64,000 nucleotides of DNA. Source: Paenarthrobacter aurescens. Lineage in GTDB: Bacteria > Actinomycetota > Actinomycetes > Actinomycetales > Micrococcaceae. The stretch lies in assembly GCF_041549525.1 (NCBI RefSeq), contig NZ_CP157456.1, forward strand, positions 744,001 through 808,000, written 5' to 3'. Positions 52,118 to 61,538 of the stretch are shown here, one piece after another. The notes beneath the pieces are model-generated. The model saw only the letters and a program-made list of their open reading frames with translations, ran no database searches and was not told the origin of the DNA. The position numbers and the translations under genes were made by a program. Position 1 is the first letter of the stretch. Each line of letters starts with the position of its first letter.

Positions 52118-53596
52118 TCAGCGCAAGGTGAAGATGGTCCGGTGCCAGTCCTTCCGGGCCACGCCCTCCAGCTCGATCATCACATGCTTCACCTGCGTGT
52201 ACTCCTCAAAGGAGTAGGCGGACATGTCCTTGCCGAAGCCGGACTGCTTGAAGCCACCGTGGGGCATCTCGGAAATGATCGGGATATGGTCGTTGACCCA
52301 AACGCAGCCTGCTTTGATGTCGCGGGTGGCGCGCATTGCCCGCTGGAGGTTGTTCGTCCACGCCGAGGCAGCCAGCCCGTAAACGGTGTCGTTGGCCAGG
52401 TGGATCGCTTCGTCGTCGGTATCGAAGGGGAGAACCACGAGGACCGGGCCAAACACCTCGTCCTTGACGATTTCCGAGTCAGGCGCCGCGTCCACCACTA
52501 GCGTGGGCCGGTAGAAGGCACCGTTTTCCAACCCACCATCGGTTGGAGCGTAACCGCCCGCCAACACCTTGCTGTAGCTCCGGGCTCGCTCCACCATTGC
52601 CGCCACGTGATCCCGCTGCTTGAAGGAGACCAGGGGGCCGAGGTCCGCATCGGTATCTCCGGGCGCGCCCAGGACGATCCCGTCAAAGCGGGCTGCCACC
52701 TTCGCAACGAATTCCTCATACACGCTCCGGTGCACAATGGCCCGTGTTGCAGCGGTGCAGTCCTGGCCCGTGTTGATCAGTGAGCCGGCCACGGCGCCGT
52801 GCACCGCGGCATCCAGATCGGCGTCGTCGAACACTATGAAGGGGGCCTTGCCGCCCAACTCGAGGTGCACGCGCTTGGCGTTCACGGCAGCAGCTTCCAG
52901 CACGGTGCGTCCAACGGCGGTAGAGCCCGTGAAGGACACCATGTCCACATCCGGATGCCGCATCAACGCTGCCCCAACAGTGGCGCCGTCGCCCACCACC
53001 ACGTTCACCACGCCGTCGGGCAGTCCCGCATCACTGAGCGCTTGGGCGAACATCAGGGACGTGAGCGGGGTGATCTCCGCGGGCTTGAGGACAATGGTGT
53101 TACCGGCCGCGATGGCCGGGAGGATCTTCCACGCCGCCATTTGCAGTGGGTAGTTCCACGGGGCAATGGATCCCACCACGCCAATGGATTCGCGGCGTAT
53201 GGAAGAGGTGTGCTGCGGCGAGTACTCGGCTGTTGCTTTGCCTTCAAGGTGCCGTGCAGCTCCGGCGAAGAAGTCTATGTTGTCAATGGTCCCGGGGACG
53301 TCGAACTCCCTGGTCAGGCGCCAAGGTTTGCCCGTCTGTAAACTCTCAACCCGGGCGAATTCCTCCGCGCGGGCCTCCATGATCCGGGCGAACTTTTGCA
53401 GGATCCCGGCGCGTTCTCCCGGGGCTGTCCGGGACCAACCCGGGAACGCTGAACGGGCAGCTGCCACGGCGGAGTCCAGATCATCCAGCGAGGCCAGTCC
53501 CACCGTTTCCACCACCTCCGAGGTGGCCGGGTTGATGACGTCCAGGCTGTTTCCCGAGGTGCCGGACTGCAGTTTTCCGTTGATGAACTGGTGCAT
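52118..53596 (-). CDS. NAD(P)+-dependent aldehyde dehydrogenase (gamma-aminobutyraldehyde dehydrogenase-like)
   Basis: A 492-residue ALDH. Motifs: IAPWNYPLQMAAWKI, the glutamate in LELGGKAPF, the catalytic cysteine in NTGQDCTAATR, and EVFGPVLVV. GQDCTAATR and the PWRLTREFD region are close to gamma-aminobutyraldehyde dehydrogenases (PatD type). It lies 114 bp behind the TetR gene on the same strand, so it is probably regulated with the divergent catabolic operon and oxidises the aldehyde released by the FAD amine oxidoreductase. Confidence 0.92.
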   Translation of the reverse strand: MHQFINGKLQSGTSGNSLDVINPATSEVVETVGLASLDDLDSAVAAARSAFPGWSRTAPGERAGILQKFARIMEARAEEFARVESLQTGKPWRLTREFDVPGTIDNIDFFAGAARHLEGKATAEYSPQHTSSIRRESIGVVGSIAPWNYPLQMAAWKILPAIAAGNTIVLKPAEITPLTSLMFAQALSDAGLPDGVVNVVVGDGATVGAALMRHPDVDMVSFTGSTAVGRTVLEAAAVNAKRVHLELGGKAPFIVFDDADLDAAVHGAVAGSLINTGQDCTAATRAIVHRSVYEEFVAKVAARFDGIVLGAPGDTDADLGPLVSFKQRDHVAAMVERARSYSKVLAGGYAPTDGGLENGAFYRPTLVVDAAPDSEIVKDEVFGPVLVVLPFDTDDEAIHLANDTVYGLAASAWTNNLQRAMRATRDIKAGCVWVNDHIPIISEMPHGGFKQSGFGKDMSAYSFEEYTQVKHVMIELEGVARKDWHRTIFTLR

Positions 53597-53710
53597 GAGG
53601 GTACCGTGCTTTCCCTGCCGGGCGTCGCTGCCGGGGCAGTGCTGAAGGAACGACGCCGGATGGTGGCGTCGTGTGGGGGAGTGCGGGTTGGTTGCCGGCC
53701 GGGCCGCCGC

Positions 53711-54391
53711 TCAGGCGGGCTTGCTGCTTTCCCGCTCGGCGCTGTCCAGGATGGCGGCCAGGCCAGCCTGGAATGCTTTGAGGGAGTCCAGGTTCTGCAG
53801 TGCTGCGTGGTGTTTCTCAAGGAGCGGGTGGCCGGTGATGCGCGTGAAAACCCGGGGGCTGATCCAGGGATCGTGGCCCTCGGAGTCCGGTAGCCGCTGG
53901 ATTTCCACTGCGATTCCGGCACCGAGTGCAAGGGTGTAGCTCTCCAGGGCAGCGTAGTAATGCACCACCCGGTCCTCTGCCAGCCCCGCATCGGTGAGGC
54001 ATTGCAGAACAAACTCGATCGCTTTCAACTCGCCGGGGCCGTAGGTGTCCGTGGCGAATGATTCGCTCCCCACGGACGGGTGCTGCATAAAGGCCTTGAG
54101 GAGTTCATTGAGGTAGGCCTCAAGCCGGGCCCGCCAGTGGTGGTCCCGTGCGGTTTTCAGCGTGCGCTCAACGGACATCATGAACAACTGGTCCAGTGCT
54201 GCCCTGACAATTGCGTCGCGGTTGCGGAAGTGGCGGTAAACGGCGGTGGCATCCACCTCGAGTTCCTGTCCCAACCGGCGGACAGTGAGCCGTTCCCCGA
54301 GCTCCTGGCTCGAGATCCGCAGGACGGCATCAATGATGGTGGCGGGGTCCAGGCGTGTACGGCGGTCTGTTGACTGTGCTGGCTGCACCAT
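53711..54391 (-). CDS. TetR-family regulator of the catabolic cluster
   Basis: 226 residues from the ATG at 54391, preceded by GGAAGGTGG. The N-terminal HTH contains LTVRRLGQELEVDATAVYRHF and the C-terminal half resembles TetR_C domains of the tetracycline-repressor type. It sits between the aldehyde dehydrogenase (same strand) and the divergent amidohydrolase/ABC/FAD operon, with a perfect 15-bp palindrome in the gap, so it is the likely pathway repressor. Confidence 0.9.
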   Translation of the reverse strand: MVQPAQSTDRRTRLDPATIIDAVLRISSQELGERLTVRRLGQELEVDATAVYRHFRNRDAIVRAALDQLFMMSVERTLKTARDHHWRARLEAYLNELLKAFMQHPSVGSESFATDTYGPGELKAIEFVLQCLTDAGLAEDRVVHYYAALESYTLALGAGIAVEIQRLPDSEGHDPWISPRVFTRITGHPLLEKHHAALQNLDSLKAFQAGLAAILDSAERESSKPA

Positions 54392-54508
54392 CAGTTGTCC
54401 ACCTTCCCTGCGTCCCCGGTTGAATATCAACCTACATGATTCATGGCCGCCTCCTTTCACGTTCACGTCAACTTTCCAGGTCCAGTCAAAGACTTTGTCA
54501 GCACTGAT

Positions 54509-54546
54509 GTCAACACTGTTGACTTAATTGTGATCCGGCTCATAGT
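54509..54546 (+). promoter_or_regulatory. Promoter with overlapping TetR-type operator for the catabolic operon
   Basis: GTCAACACTGTTGAC (54509-54523) is a perfect palindrome centred on 54516. It overlaps a -35 TTGACT (54519-54524); CATAGT at 54541-54546 is a -10 at 16-bp spacing. A bound repressor would cover the -35. Confidence 0.65.
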
Positions 54547-54586
54547 CTGTCTGCGAGAGTTGAATTTCCCACGAAAGGACTCCACT

Positions 54587-56284
54587 GTGCACGCAGAGAT
54601 TTTGTTTGAGAACGGATGGGTGTACACCGGCAACGACGCCGGACCCCTCCGAGCAAACCTTGCAATAGCCAAAGGCCGGATCATCGCCGTAGGCCAACCC
54701 GAAGACGTGAACCGAACCGTCACCCCGGAGACAACCAGGGTGGACCTGGACGGCCAACTGGTGATCCCCGGATTCCAGGACGCCCATATTCACCCCATCT
54801 TTGCCGGGATCGAACTGCTCCAATGCGATCTCACCCAGGCCCGGAGCGCCGAAGAAGCCGTGGCAGCCGTGGCCCGCTACGCCGCAGATAACCCTGACGA
54901 GCCATGGATTTCAGGTGCCGGGTGGTCCATGGATTTCTTCCCGGGCGGCACTCCCACACGGCAATTGCTGGACGCCGTGGTGCCGGACCGGCCCGTCTAC
55001 CTCATCAACCGGGACCATCACGGTGCTTGGGCCAACACGGCAGCTTTCGCGGCTGCGGGAATCAGCGCAGACACCCCTGATCCCGAGGGCGGCCGGCTGG
55101 AACGCGAAGAGGACGGGACCCCGGCCGGCACGGTTCATGAAGGCGCCATGGACCTGTTCAACGCAGCCAAACCGCCGGTGCCCTACGAGTTGGCGTACCG
55201 GGGCCTCCTGGCATCCCAACAACTGCTCCTGGCGCAAGGAATTACCGCCTGGCAGGACGCCTGGGTTCCCATTCCGGAAGGCGGGCATGCCGATCATTTG
55301 AACGTTTACACGGATGCAGTGAAGGCCGGGGATCTCAAAGTCCGCGTCACCGCATGCCAATGGTGGGACCGTACAGCTGGCATGGGCCAACTGCAGGAAA
55401 TCGTGGAACGCCGGGATAGGGTGGCCGGCACTTTCGATCACCAGACACTCAACGCCAACACCGTCAAAGTCATGGTGGATGGAGTGGCAGAGAATTACAC
55501 CGCCGCCATGCACCACGTCTACCTGGACCACCACGGCCACCCAACAGAGAACCGTGGCATCGAATTCTTCGCACCCGATGAGCTGAAAGAATTCGTTACC
55601 GCGATCGACGCCTCGGGCATGCAGGTTCACTTCCACGCACTGGGCGACCGCGCCGTGACCGACGCCTTGGACGCGCTGGAGGCAGCACGGGATACCAACG
55701 GAGTTAATGACAACAGGCACCACCTGGCCCACCTCCAACTAGTCAGAAGCGAGGATGTTCCCCGTTTTGCCGCACTGAATGCAGCGGCCAACGTTCAAGC
55801 TCTCTGGGCATGCCACGAAGAGCAAATGGACACCCTGACCCTCCCATTCCTTGAGCCCGGTGCCGAAGACAGGCATTACCCCTTCGGTGAACTGGCCTCG
55901 GCGGGCGCCCGTTTGGTGGCGGGCAGCGACTGGCCGGTCTCAACGGCGGACCCCATCGCAGCCATGCACGTGGCAGTCAACCGCGCAGCACCGGAGGAGG
56001 ACCTGCCCCCGCTCGGTCCCGAATCGCAGAAACTCAGCGTCAAGCAGATCCTGGACGCCTACACGCACGGCTCCGCCTGGATCAACCACCTGGACGCTGA
56101 GACGGGAACGTTGGAACCGGGAAAACTCGCAGACCTCGCCGTCCTGAACCTGAACATCTTTGACCTCCCTGCACAGGAACTGCACCGCGCGGAGGTGACG
56201 CAGACGTGGATTGGGGGCGAATGCGTCTATGACCGCTCCCACACCGGAAACACTGAAACCCTGCCCGTTCCGGTGATGCCATGA
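54587..56284 (+). CDS. YtcJ-type metal-dependent amidohydrolase
   Basis: About 565 residues from the GTG at 54587 (AAAGGA at 54573). A TIM-barrel amidohydrolase with PGFQDAHIHPIFAG (metal histidines), the carbamylated-lysine strand TVKVMVDGVAENYT, VHFHALGDRAV and the late aspartate in VAGSDWPV. YtcJ-like enzymes hydrolyse N-acyl or formamide bonds. It is the first gene of a five-gene operon and overlaps the binding-protein gene by 4 nt; it probably deacylates the imported substrate. Confidence 0.92.
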   Translation: MHAEILFENGWVYTGNDAGPLRANLAIAKGRIIAVGQPEDVNRTVTPETTRVDLDGQLVIPGFQDAHIHPIFAGIELLQCDLTQARSAEEAVAAVARYAADNPDEPWISGAGWSMDFFPGGTPTRQLLDAVVPDRPVYLINRDHHGAWANTAAFAAAGISADTPDPEGGRLEREEDGTPAGTVHEGAMDLFNAAKPPVPYELAYRGLLASQQLLLAQGITAWQDAWVPIPEGGHADHLNVYTDAVKAGDLKVRVTACQWWDRTAGMGQLQEIVERRDRVAGTFDHQTLNANTVKVMVDGVAENYTAAMHHVYLDHHGHPTENRGIEFFAPDELKEFVTAIDASGMQVHFHALGDRAVTDALDALEAARDTNGVNDNRHHLAHLQLVRSEDVPRFAALNAAANVQALWACHEEQMDTLTLPFLEPGAEDRHYPFGELASAGARLVAGSDWPVSTADPIAAMHVAVNRAAPEEDLPPLGPESQKLSVKQILDAYTHGSAWINHLDAETGTLEPGKLADLAVLNLNIFDLPAQELHRAEVTQTWIGGECVYDRSHTGNTETLPVPVMP

Positions 56285-57975
56285 GACCCCCAACAACGCC
56301 ACCTGCGTACGGTACCGTGCGCTCCAAACAGCGGACGACGCCGTCGCGCATCACCGCGGTTGCTGCGGCCGCCGTCGTGGCCGGCTTGGTCCTGGGCGGC
56401 TGCGGTGTTCGGCCCGCCGGCGTGACGGACTCCGCAGGCGGTGCCAAGTTCACCATGTCCGACTCCACGCCGGCCCCAACCAAGGAGATCGATAACTTCA
56501 ACTGGGCCATGTACGCCGAGCCGTTCTCCCTGGACTATGCGTATGCCTTCGACTACCCGGACAACACTGTCCTGTCCAACGTGTGCGAGTCACTGTTCCG
56601 CTGGAACGCGGACCTCTCCACCTCGCCGGGACTGGCCACCCGCGTGGAGAACCCGGATCCGCTGACCTGGATTTACACCATCCGGGAGGGCGTGAAGTTT
56701 CACGACGGCAGCGAGATGACAGCTGACGATGTTGTGGCATCCCTGAGCCGCCATCTGGACCCTGAGGTGGGCTCCTTCTGGGCCTCCGCCTACCAAAACG
56801 TGGAGACGATCCAGAAGACCGGCGACTTTGAGGTCACCGTGACCATGACCCGGCCGGACTACGTGTTCAACAGTTCCCTGGTGGGTGCCACAGGTGTGGT
56901 GGAGTCCGCCAAAACGCTGGAAGCCGCGGGCAAGGACTACGGCAACTCCAGCACCGGCGTGAACTGCACAGGGCCTTTCCGCTTTGACCAGTGGGAAGCC
57001 GGGGAAAGCATCACGCTCAAACGGTTCGAGGACTACTGGGACCCGGAACTCAAAGCCAAATCCGGGCAAGTGACCTTCAAGATGCTGCCCGATGCCACCT
57101 CGCGGATCAACGCCTTCCAGACCGGCGAAATAGACGGAGGTTTCGCCATCCCGTCCAACGCCATGGACATCCTGAAAGCCAGCAAGGACGCCGGTTCACT
57201 GTACTTCGGTGCCGATACGTCGGTGCAAAGCCTGGTCTTCAGCAACCTGGCCGGCACCTTCAAGGACGTACGGGTCCGCAAGGCGCTGATGATGGCCATC
57301 AACCGTGAAGCCCTGATCAAGGCCGCCGAACAGGGCTATGCGAAGAAGACGGACGCGTTGACCACCAAGAGTGTGTGGACGGACGTGCCGCCGCAGACCA
57401 CTGACGAGGCTTTCGCCACCCTGCCCTCCACGCCCTATGACTTGGAGGAAGCCAGGAAGCTCATCAAGGAAGCCGGGGCCGAGGGCAGCAAGTTCGTCTT
57501 CGCCACCGCCTCACTGAACGCAGCTTTCGACATCACGGCACGCGCCATTGCGTCCGCTGCGAAGGAAATTGGCCTGGAGCCCGAAATCCAGACCATGTCC
57601 AACGACAAATACACCACTCTCTTCTCCGACCCCGAGGCCCGCAAGAACGTAGACCTGCTGGTGACCTCCTGGTACCTCTCCAGCACCGAACCCCTGGAAA
57701 TGTACAGCGTGCTCCGCACCGGCGATTTCAGCAACTACGGCGGCTGGAGCAATGCGGAATTCGATGACCTGGTCAACACCGCGTACACCGTGCAGGACCC
57801 CGAGGCCCGCGGCAAGCTCACGGGCAAGGCCGCCGCACTGGCAGCCGAGGACGTGGTGTGGGGGCCGCTCTATGAAACCGTCACGTCAATGTGGCTGGGC
57901 AAGCGCATCACCGGAGCGGACCCCTCCATCAATTACATGTACTTCCCGTGGGCAGCCCAGATAGGAGGCCGCTGA
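56281..57975 (+). CDS. ABC transporter substrate-binding lipoprotein (family 5, peptide/amide)
   Basis: 564 residues. Signal peptide with lipobox LVLGGCG (Cys at about 40), then an SBP_bac_5 fold: SLFRWNADLSTSPGLATRVE, YTIREGVKFHDGSEMTADDVVASL, GTGPF-equivalent NCTGPFRF and MAINREAL. It captures an oligopeptide-, opine- or amide-like solute outside the membrane. Coupled to the amidohydrolase by a 4-nt overlap; the permease follows after 1 nt. Confidence 0.93.
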   Translation: MRPPTTPPAYGTVRSKQRTTPSRITAVAAAAVVAGLVLGGCGVRPAGVTDSAGGAKFTMSDSTPAPTKEIDNFNWAMYAEPFSLDYAYAFDYPDNTVLSNVCESLFRWNADLSTSPGLATRVENPDPLTWIYTIREGVKFHDGSEMTADDVVASLSRHLDPEVGSFWASAYQNVETIQKTGDFEVTVTMTRPDYVFNSSLVGATGVVESAKTLEAAGKDYGNSSTGVNCTGPFRFDQWEAGESITLKRFEDYWDPELKAKSGQVTFKMLPDATSRINAFQTGEIDGGFAIPSNAMDILKASKDAGSLYFGADTSVQSLVFSNLAGTFKDVRVRKALMMAINREALIKAAEQGYAKKTDALTTKSVWTDVPPQTTDEAFATLPSTPYDLEEARKLIKEAGAEGSKFVFATASLNAAFDITARAIASAAKEIGLEPEIQTMSNDKYTTLFSDPEARKNVDLLVTSWYLSSTEPLEMYSVLRTGDFSNYGGWSNAEFDDLVNTAYTVQDPEARGKLTGKAAALAAEDVVWGPLYETVTSMWLGKRITGADPSINYMYFPWAAQIGGR

Positions 57976-57976
57976 C

Positions 57977-58999
57977 ATGACCGCTACCCAACAGGCCCAA
58001 AGTACAGCGCCGGCTGCCCCCACCCGCAAGCGGGAAAAAGGCCGGGTTCGCCCTGTGGTCTTCATTGCAAAGAAGCTGCTGACCCTGCTGGCCACCCTCT
58101 TTGTTGCCTCACTGGCCGTGTTCTTTTCACGCTTCCTGGTCCCGGGAGATCCTGCCAGGTTCCTGCTGAGGGGTCGCAGCCCCAAACCCGAGGCACTGGA
58201 AGAGATCACCCGGCAGTTCGGCCTGGACAAACCGGCCTGGGAGCAGTACTTCAACTGGCTCGGCGGCATACTCCAAGGAGACTGGGGCCGCTCCTTGACC
58301 TACCGCCAGGACGTCTCGGACGTCTTGCTCGGACGGTTGCCCACCACCCTTCAACTGGTAGCACTCGCTGCGCTTTTCATCACCGTCCTGGGATTGTTCG
58401 CCGGCATAGTGGCCAGCCTCAACAAGGGCTTTGGCGATCGCTTCATCCTCATCACCCTCACCGCCGCCGGAGCCGTGCCGCCCTTCGTGGCAGCCACCGC
58501 CTTGGTAGCCCTCTTCTCCGTGGGCCTGGGCTGGTTCCCTTCCTTTGGAAGCGGCGACGGCGGATGGGACCGGATCTGGCACCTCACCCTCCCGGCACTG
58601 GCCTTGGGCATCACCTACATCGCCATGGTGGCCCGGGTGACCCGTTCATCCATGAACGAGCAATTGCTCCGCGAACACGTAGAAGTGGCCACAAGCCGGG
58701 GGCTTACCCGCGGATCCGTGGTGGCACGGCACGTCCTGCGCAACGCCCTGGGCCCCATTCTGACAGTGAGCGGCGTCCTGGTGGCCGGACTCCTGGTCTC
58801 CAGCGCCATCATCGAGCGTACCTTCGGGCTCTCCGGCATCGGGCAGCTCCTGGTGCAATCCATCGACAGGCTCGACTTCGGTGTTGTCCAGGCGATCGTC
58901 ATGGTGGTGGTTGCAGCTTTCGTCCTGGTCAACACCGTGGTGGACCTCCTTCAACCCCTCATTGATCCGCGGATCGCGGCCGGAACGGAGTCCCGATGA
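57977..58999 (+). CDS. ABC transporter permease, DppB type
   Basis: 340 residues, six membrane helices. The N-terminal FVASLAVFFSRFLVPGDPARFLLRG and the cytoplasmic EAA loop EHVEVATSRGLTRGSVVARHVLRNAL are characteristic of peptide-importer permeases; VSSAIIERTFGLSGIGQLL follows. Overlaps the second permease by 4 nt. Confidence 0.94.
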   Translation: MTATQQAQSTAPAAPTRKREKGRVRPVVFIAKKLLTLLATLFVASLAVFFSRFLVPGDPARFLLRGRSPKPEALEEITRQFGLDKPAWEQYFNWLGGILQGDWGRSLTYRQDVSDVLLGRLPTTLQLVALAALFITVLGLFAGIVASLNKGFGDRFILITLTAAGAVPPFVAATALVALFSVGLGWFPSFGSGDGGWDRIWHLTLPALALGITYIAMVARVTRSSMNEQLLREHVEVATSRGLTRGSVVARHVLRNALGPILTVSGVLVAGLLVSSAIIERTFGLSGIGQLLVQSIDRLDFGVVQAIVMVVVAAFVLVNTVVDLLQPLIDPRIAAGTESR

Positions 59000-59853
59000 C
59001 GCTAGCCATCCAGCTTCCCCAAGCGGGACTTCGCCGCTACGGCAGTCTCCTCTCACCCATGGCGTGGGGCGCGCTCGCCGTTGCCGCCGTCGTCGTACTT
59101 CTCTCACTGTTCGCCCCGGTCCTGGCGCCTTACGATCCGGACTATGTGGACCTGAACAACGTTCTGGCCGGACCCGGCGGGCAGCACCTGCTGGGGACCG
59201 ACGCCCTGGGCCGTGATCTCCTCAGCCGGCTCATGCACGGTGGCCGGACCTCGCTGCTGGGGCCCACCATTGTGGTGATCGGATCCACCGTACTTGGCCT
59301 CCTCCTTGGTTTGGTGGCCGGCTGGTCCGAGGGCTGGCTGGGCAAGGTCCTGGGCCGTCTGTTCGATCTCCTCTTCGCTTTTCCCGCACTGCTCATGGCC
59401 ATGCTGGCCATCGCATTGTTCGGTAAAGGTCTCTTTGCTCCCATCCTGGCCATGACTATTGCCTACGTTCCGTATGTTGCCAGGTTGACGCAGTCCTTGG
59501 TGGTGGCCGAGCGCAGCAGGCCGTATGTGCAGGCCTACCGGGTGCTGGGATTCCGGACACCGTGGGTGGTGCTGGGACGGGTTCTCCCCAACCTGATCCC
59601 CACTGTTGGCGCGCAGTCAACACTGAACTTCGGCTATGTGCTGGCCGACCTCGCGGCGCTCTCCTTCATAGGCCTCGGGGTCCAGCCACCCACCAGTGAC
59701 TGGGGCGCCATGATCGAGGAATCCCGGGGCGCCCTCCTGGGCGGCTACATCCTCCCCGCCTTCTGGCCCGCGTTGGTAGTGGTCCTGGTGGTGGTGGCTG
59801 TGAACGTCATCGGCGAAGAACTCTCAGATCGCATCGGAGGAAAACTTTCATGA
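58996..59853 (+). CDS. ABC transporter permease, DppC type
   Basis: 285 residues, five to six helices. LLGTDALGRDLLSRLMHGGRTSL is the conserved DppC signature and AYRVLGFRTPWVVLGRVLPNL the EAA loop. Starts and ends with 4-nt overlaps, so stoichiometric translation with its partners is likely. Confidence 0.94.
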   Translation: MTLAIQLPQAGLRRYGSLLSPMAWGALAVAAVVVLLSLFAPVLAPYDPDYVDLNNVLAGPGGQHLLGTDALGRDLLSRLMHGGRTSLLGPTIVVIGSTVLGLLLGLVAGWSEGWLGKVLGRLFDLLFAFPALLMAMLAIALFGKGLFAPILAMTIAYVPYVARLTQSLVVAERSRPYVQAYRVLGFRTPWVVLGRVLPNLIPTVGAQSTLNFGYVLADLAALSFIGLGVQPPTSDWGAMIEESRGALLGGYILPAFWPALVVVLVVVAVNVIGEELSDRIGGKLS

Positions 59854-61466
59854 GCCAGCTTTTGCAGATCCGGAACTTTACGCTCGGCTTTCCAGGCAGG
59901 CCGCCGCTGCTGGATAACATCTCACTGACCGTGGACGACGGCGAGGCTGTCGCCTTGGTGGGGGAGTCCGGCTCAGGTAAGTCGCTGACCACCCGTGCCG
60001 CGCTGGGGTTGTTGCCCGGCGGCTCCCAGTCCTCCGGCGTCGTATCCGTCAAAGGACTGGATACCTTGACGGCCAGCAAACAACGCCTCATGGAGCTCCG
60101 CCGCGGCCACGCATCCATGATCTTCCAGGACCCCAGAGCCGGGATCAATCCCGTCCGGACCGTGGGGGATTTCCTCACCGAAACCCTGCTTCGCTGTGAC
60201 GGGTTGTCCCGGGCCGAGGCCAACGAACGCGCCGTGAAGCAACTGGAGCAGGTGGGTCTTCGGCGGGCGGGTGGGCTAATGGATCAGCACCCGCACCAGC
60301 TCTCCGGCGGGATGCTCCAGCGCGTCATGATCGCCGCGGCACTCCTGAACTCACCGGAACTGTTGTTGTGTGACGAGCCCACCACCGCCCTGGACGTCAC
60401 TACACAGGCGGGGATCGTGAAGCTCCTGCGTGAGGAACAACAGTCGCGGGGGATGGGCATGCTCTTCATCACCCACGATCTCAACCTTGCCGCCAGTCTG
60501 TGTGAACGCGTCTACGTGCTTCGCCGAGGCGAAGTGGTGGAGCACGGACCAACCCGGACTGTCTTCCTGACCCCTGAGCAGGACTACACGCGGCAGTTGG
60601 TGGAGGCGACACCCGTCATTGAGACCGGCGCTGGCTCTTCTGTGGCGGCGGTTCCCGGGCTGGACCCAGCCCCTCTGCTGAAGGTCTCAGGGCTATCCAA
60701 GACGTACCAGCTTCCCCGCGGCGGGACTGTCACCGCCCTGGATGGGGCCGAATTCAGCCTGCCGGAGGGCGGATCCCTGGGCATCGTGGGTGAATCAGGT
60801 TCCGGAAAGTCCACCCTCGCCCGGCTGGTGGTGGCCTTGGAAACCCCCTCTTCCGGTGAACTTACCCTGCGGGACATCCCGCGTCCGCACCGTCCACTGA
60901 AAGCCTCCGAACGGAAAGCCTTGGCCAAGGACGTCCAGATAGTGTTCCAGGATCCCTACCTGTCCTTGGACCCGCGCATCCCGGTAGGTAACGCCGTGGC
61001 CGATGTCTTCCGCCTGCATCAGAAACAGGGGCGCAAGGAAGCCAGGGACAGTGCCCGCAACCTGCTGGGCCGGGTGGGAATCGGGCCTGAACGCTTCGAT
61101 GCCCTGCCCCGAGCACTCTCGGGTGGACAGCGGCAACGTGTTGCGTTGGCAAAAGCGCTCGCTGCCCGCCCACGACTCCTGGTTCTGGACGAAGCCACCA
61201 GTGCCTTGGACGTCTCCGTTCAGGCGCAGGTGCTGGAGCTTGTGGAAGAACTGCGGGACCAGCTGGGACTGACCATCCTGTTCGTCACCCATGACCTGGC
61301 TGTCGTCTCGCGCTTGTGCTCGGAGGTACTGGTGATGCATCAAGGACGGGTCGTGGAGCAAGGGCCCACTGCCCGAATCCTTGAGGACCCCGGAGACGAC
61401 TACACGAGGAACCTCATCGCCTCGCGTCCCCGGCCCTTGTGGGACGCCGAACCGGTCACCGCCTAA
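59850..61466 (+). CDS. Fused double ABC ATPase (DppD-DppF)
   Basis: 538 residues holding two complete ABC domains. The first (about 1-255) has GESGSGKS, LSGGMLQRVMIA and LLLCDEPTTALDV. The second (about 272-530) has GESGSGKST, LSGGQRQRVALAKALA and LLVLDEATSALDV. Both carry the C-terminal extension typical of peptide-importer ATPases. The fusion replaces the usual separate D and F subunits and powers the permease pair. Confidence 0.95.
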   Translation: MSQLLQIRNFTLGFPGRPPLLDNISLTVDDGEAVALVGESGSGKSLTTRAALGLLPGGSQSSGVVSVKGLDTLTASKQRLMELRRGHASMIFQDPRAGINPVRTVGDFLTETLLRCDGLSRAEANERAVKQLEQVGLRRAGGLMDQHPHQLSGGMLQRVMIAAALLNSPELLLCDEPTTALDVTTQAGIVKLLREEQQSRGMGMLFITHDLNLAASLCERVYVLRRGEVVEHGPTRTVFLTPEQDYTRQLVEATPVIETGAGSSVAAVPGLDPAPLLKVSGLSKTYQLPRGGTVTALDGAEFSLPEGGSLGIVGESGSGKSTLARLVVALETPSSGELTLRDIPRPHRPLKASERKALAKDVQIVFQDPYLSLDPRIPVGNAVADVFRLHQKQGRKEARDSARNLLGRVGIGPERFDALPRALSGGQRQRVALAKALAARPRLLVLDEATSALDVSVQAQVLELVEELRDQLGLTILFVTHDLAVVSRLCSEVLVMHQGRVVEQGPTARILEDPGDDYTRNLIASRPRPLWDAEPVTA

Positions 61467-61538
61467 GCAGTAACGGCCTTGGCCACCAACAACAGTCCCG
61501 GCGCCCCATCAGTGCGCCTAGAAGCAGGAGAATTCCCC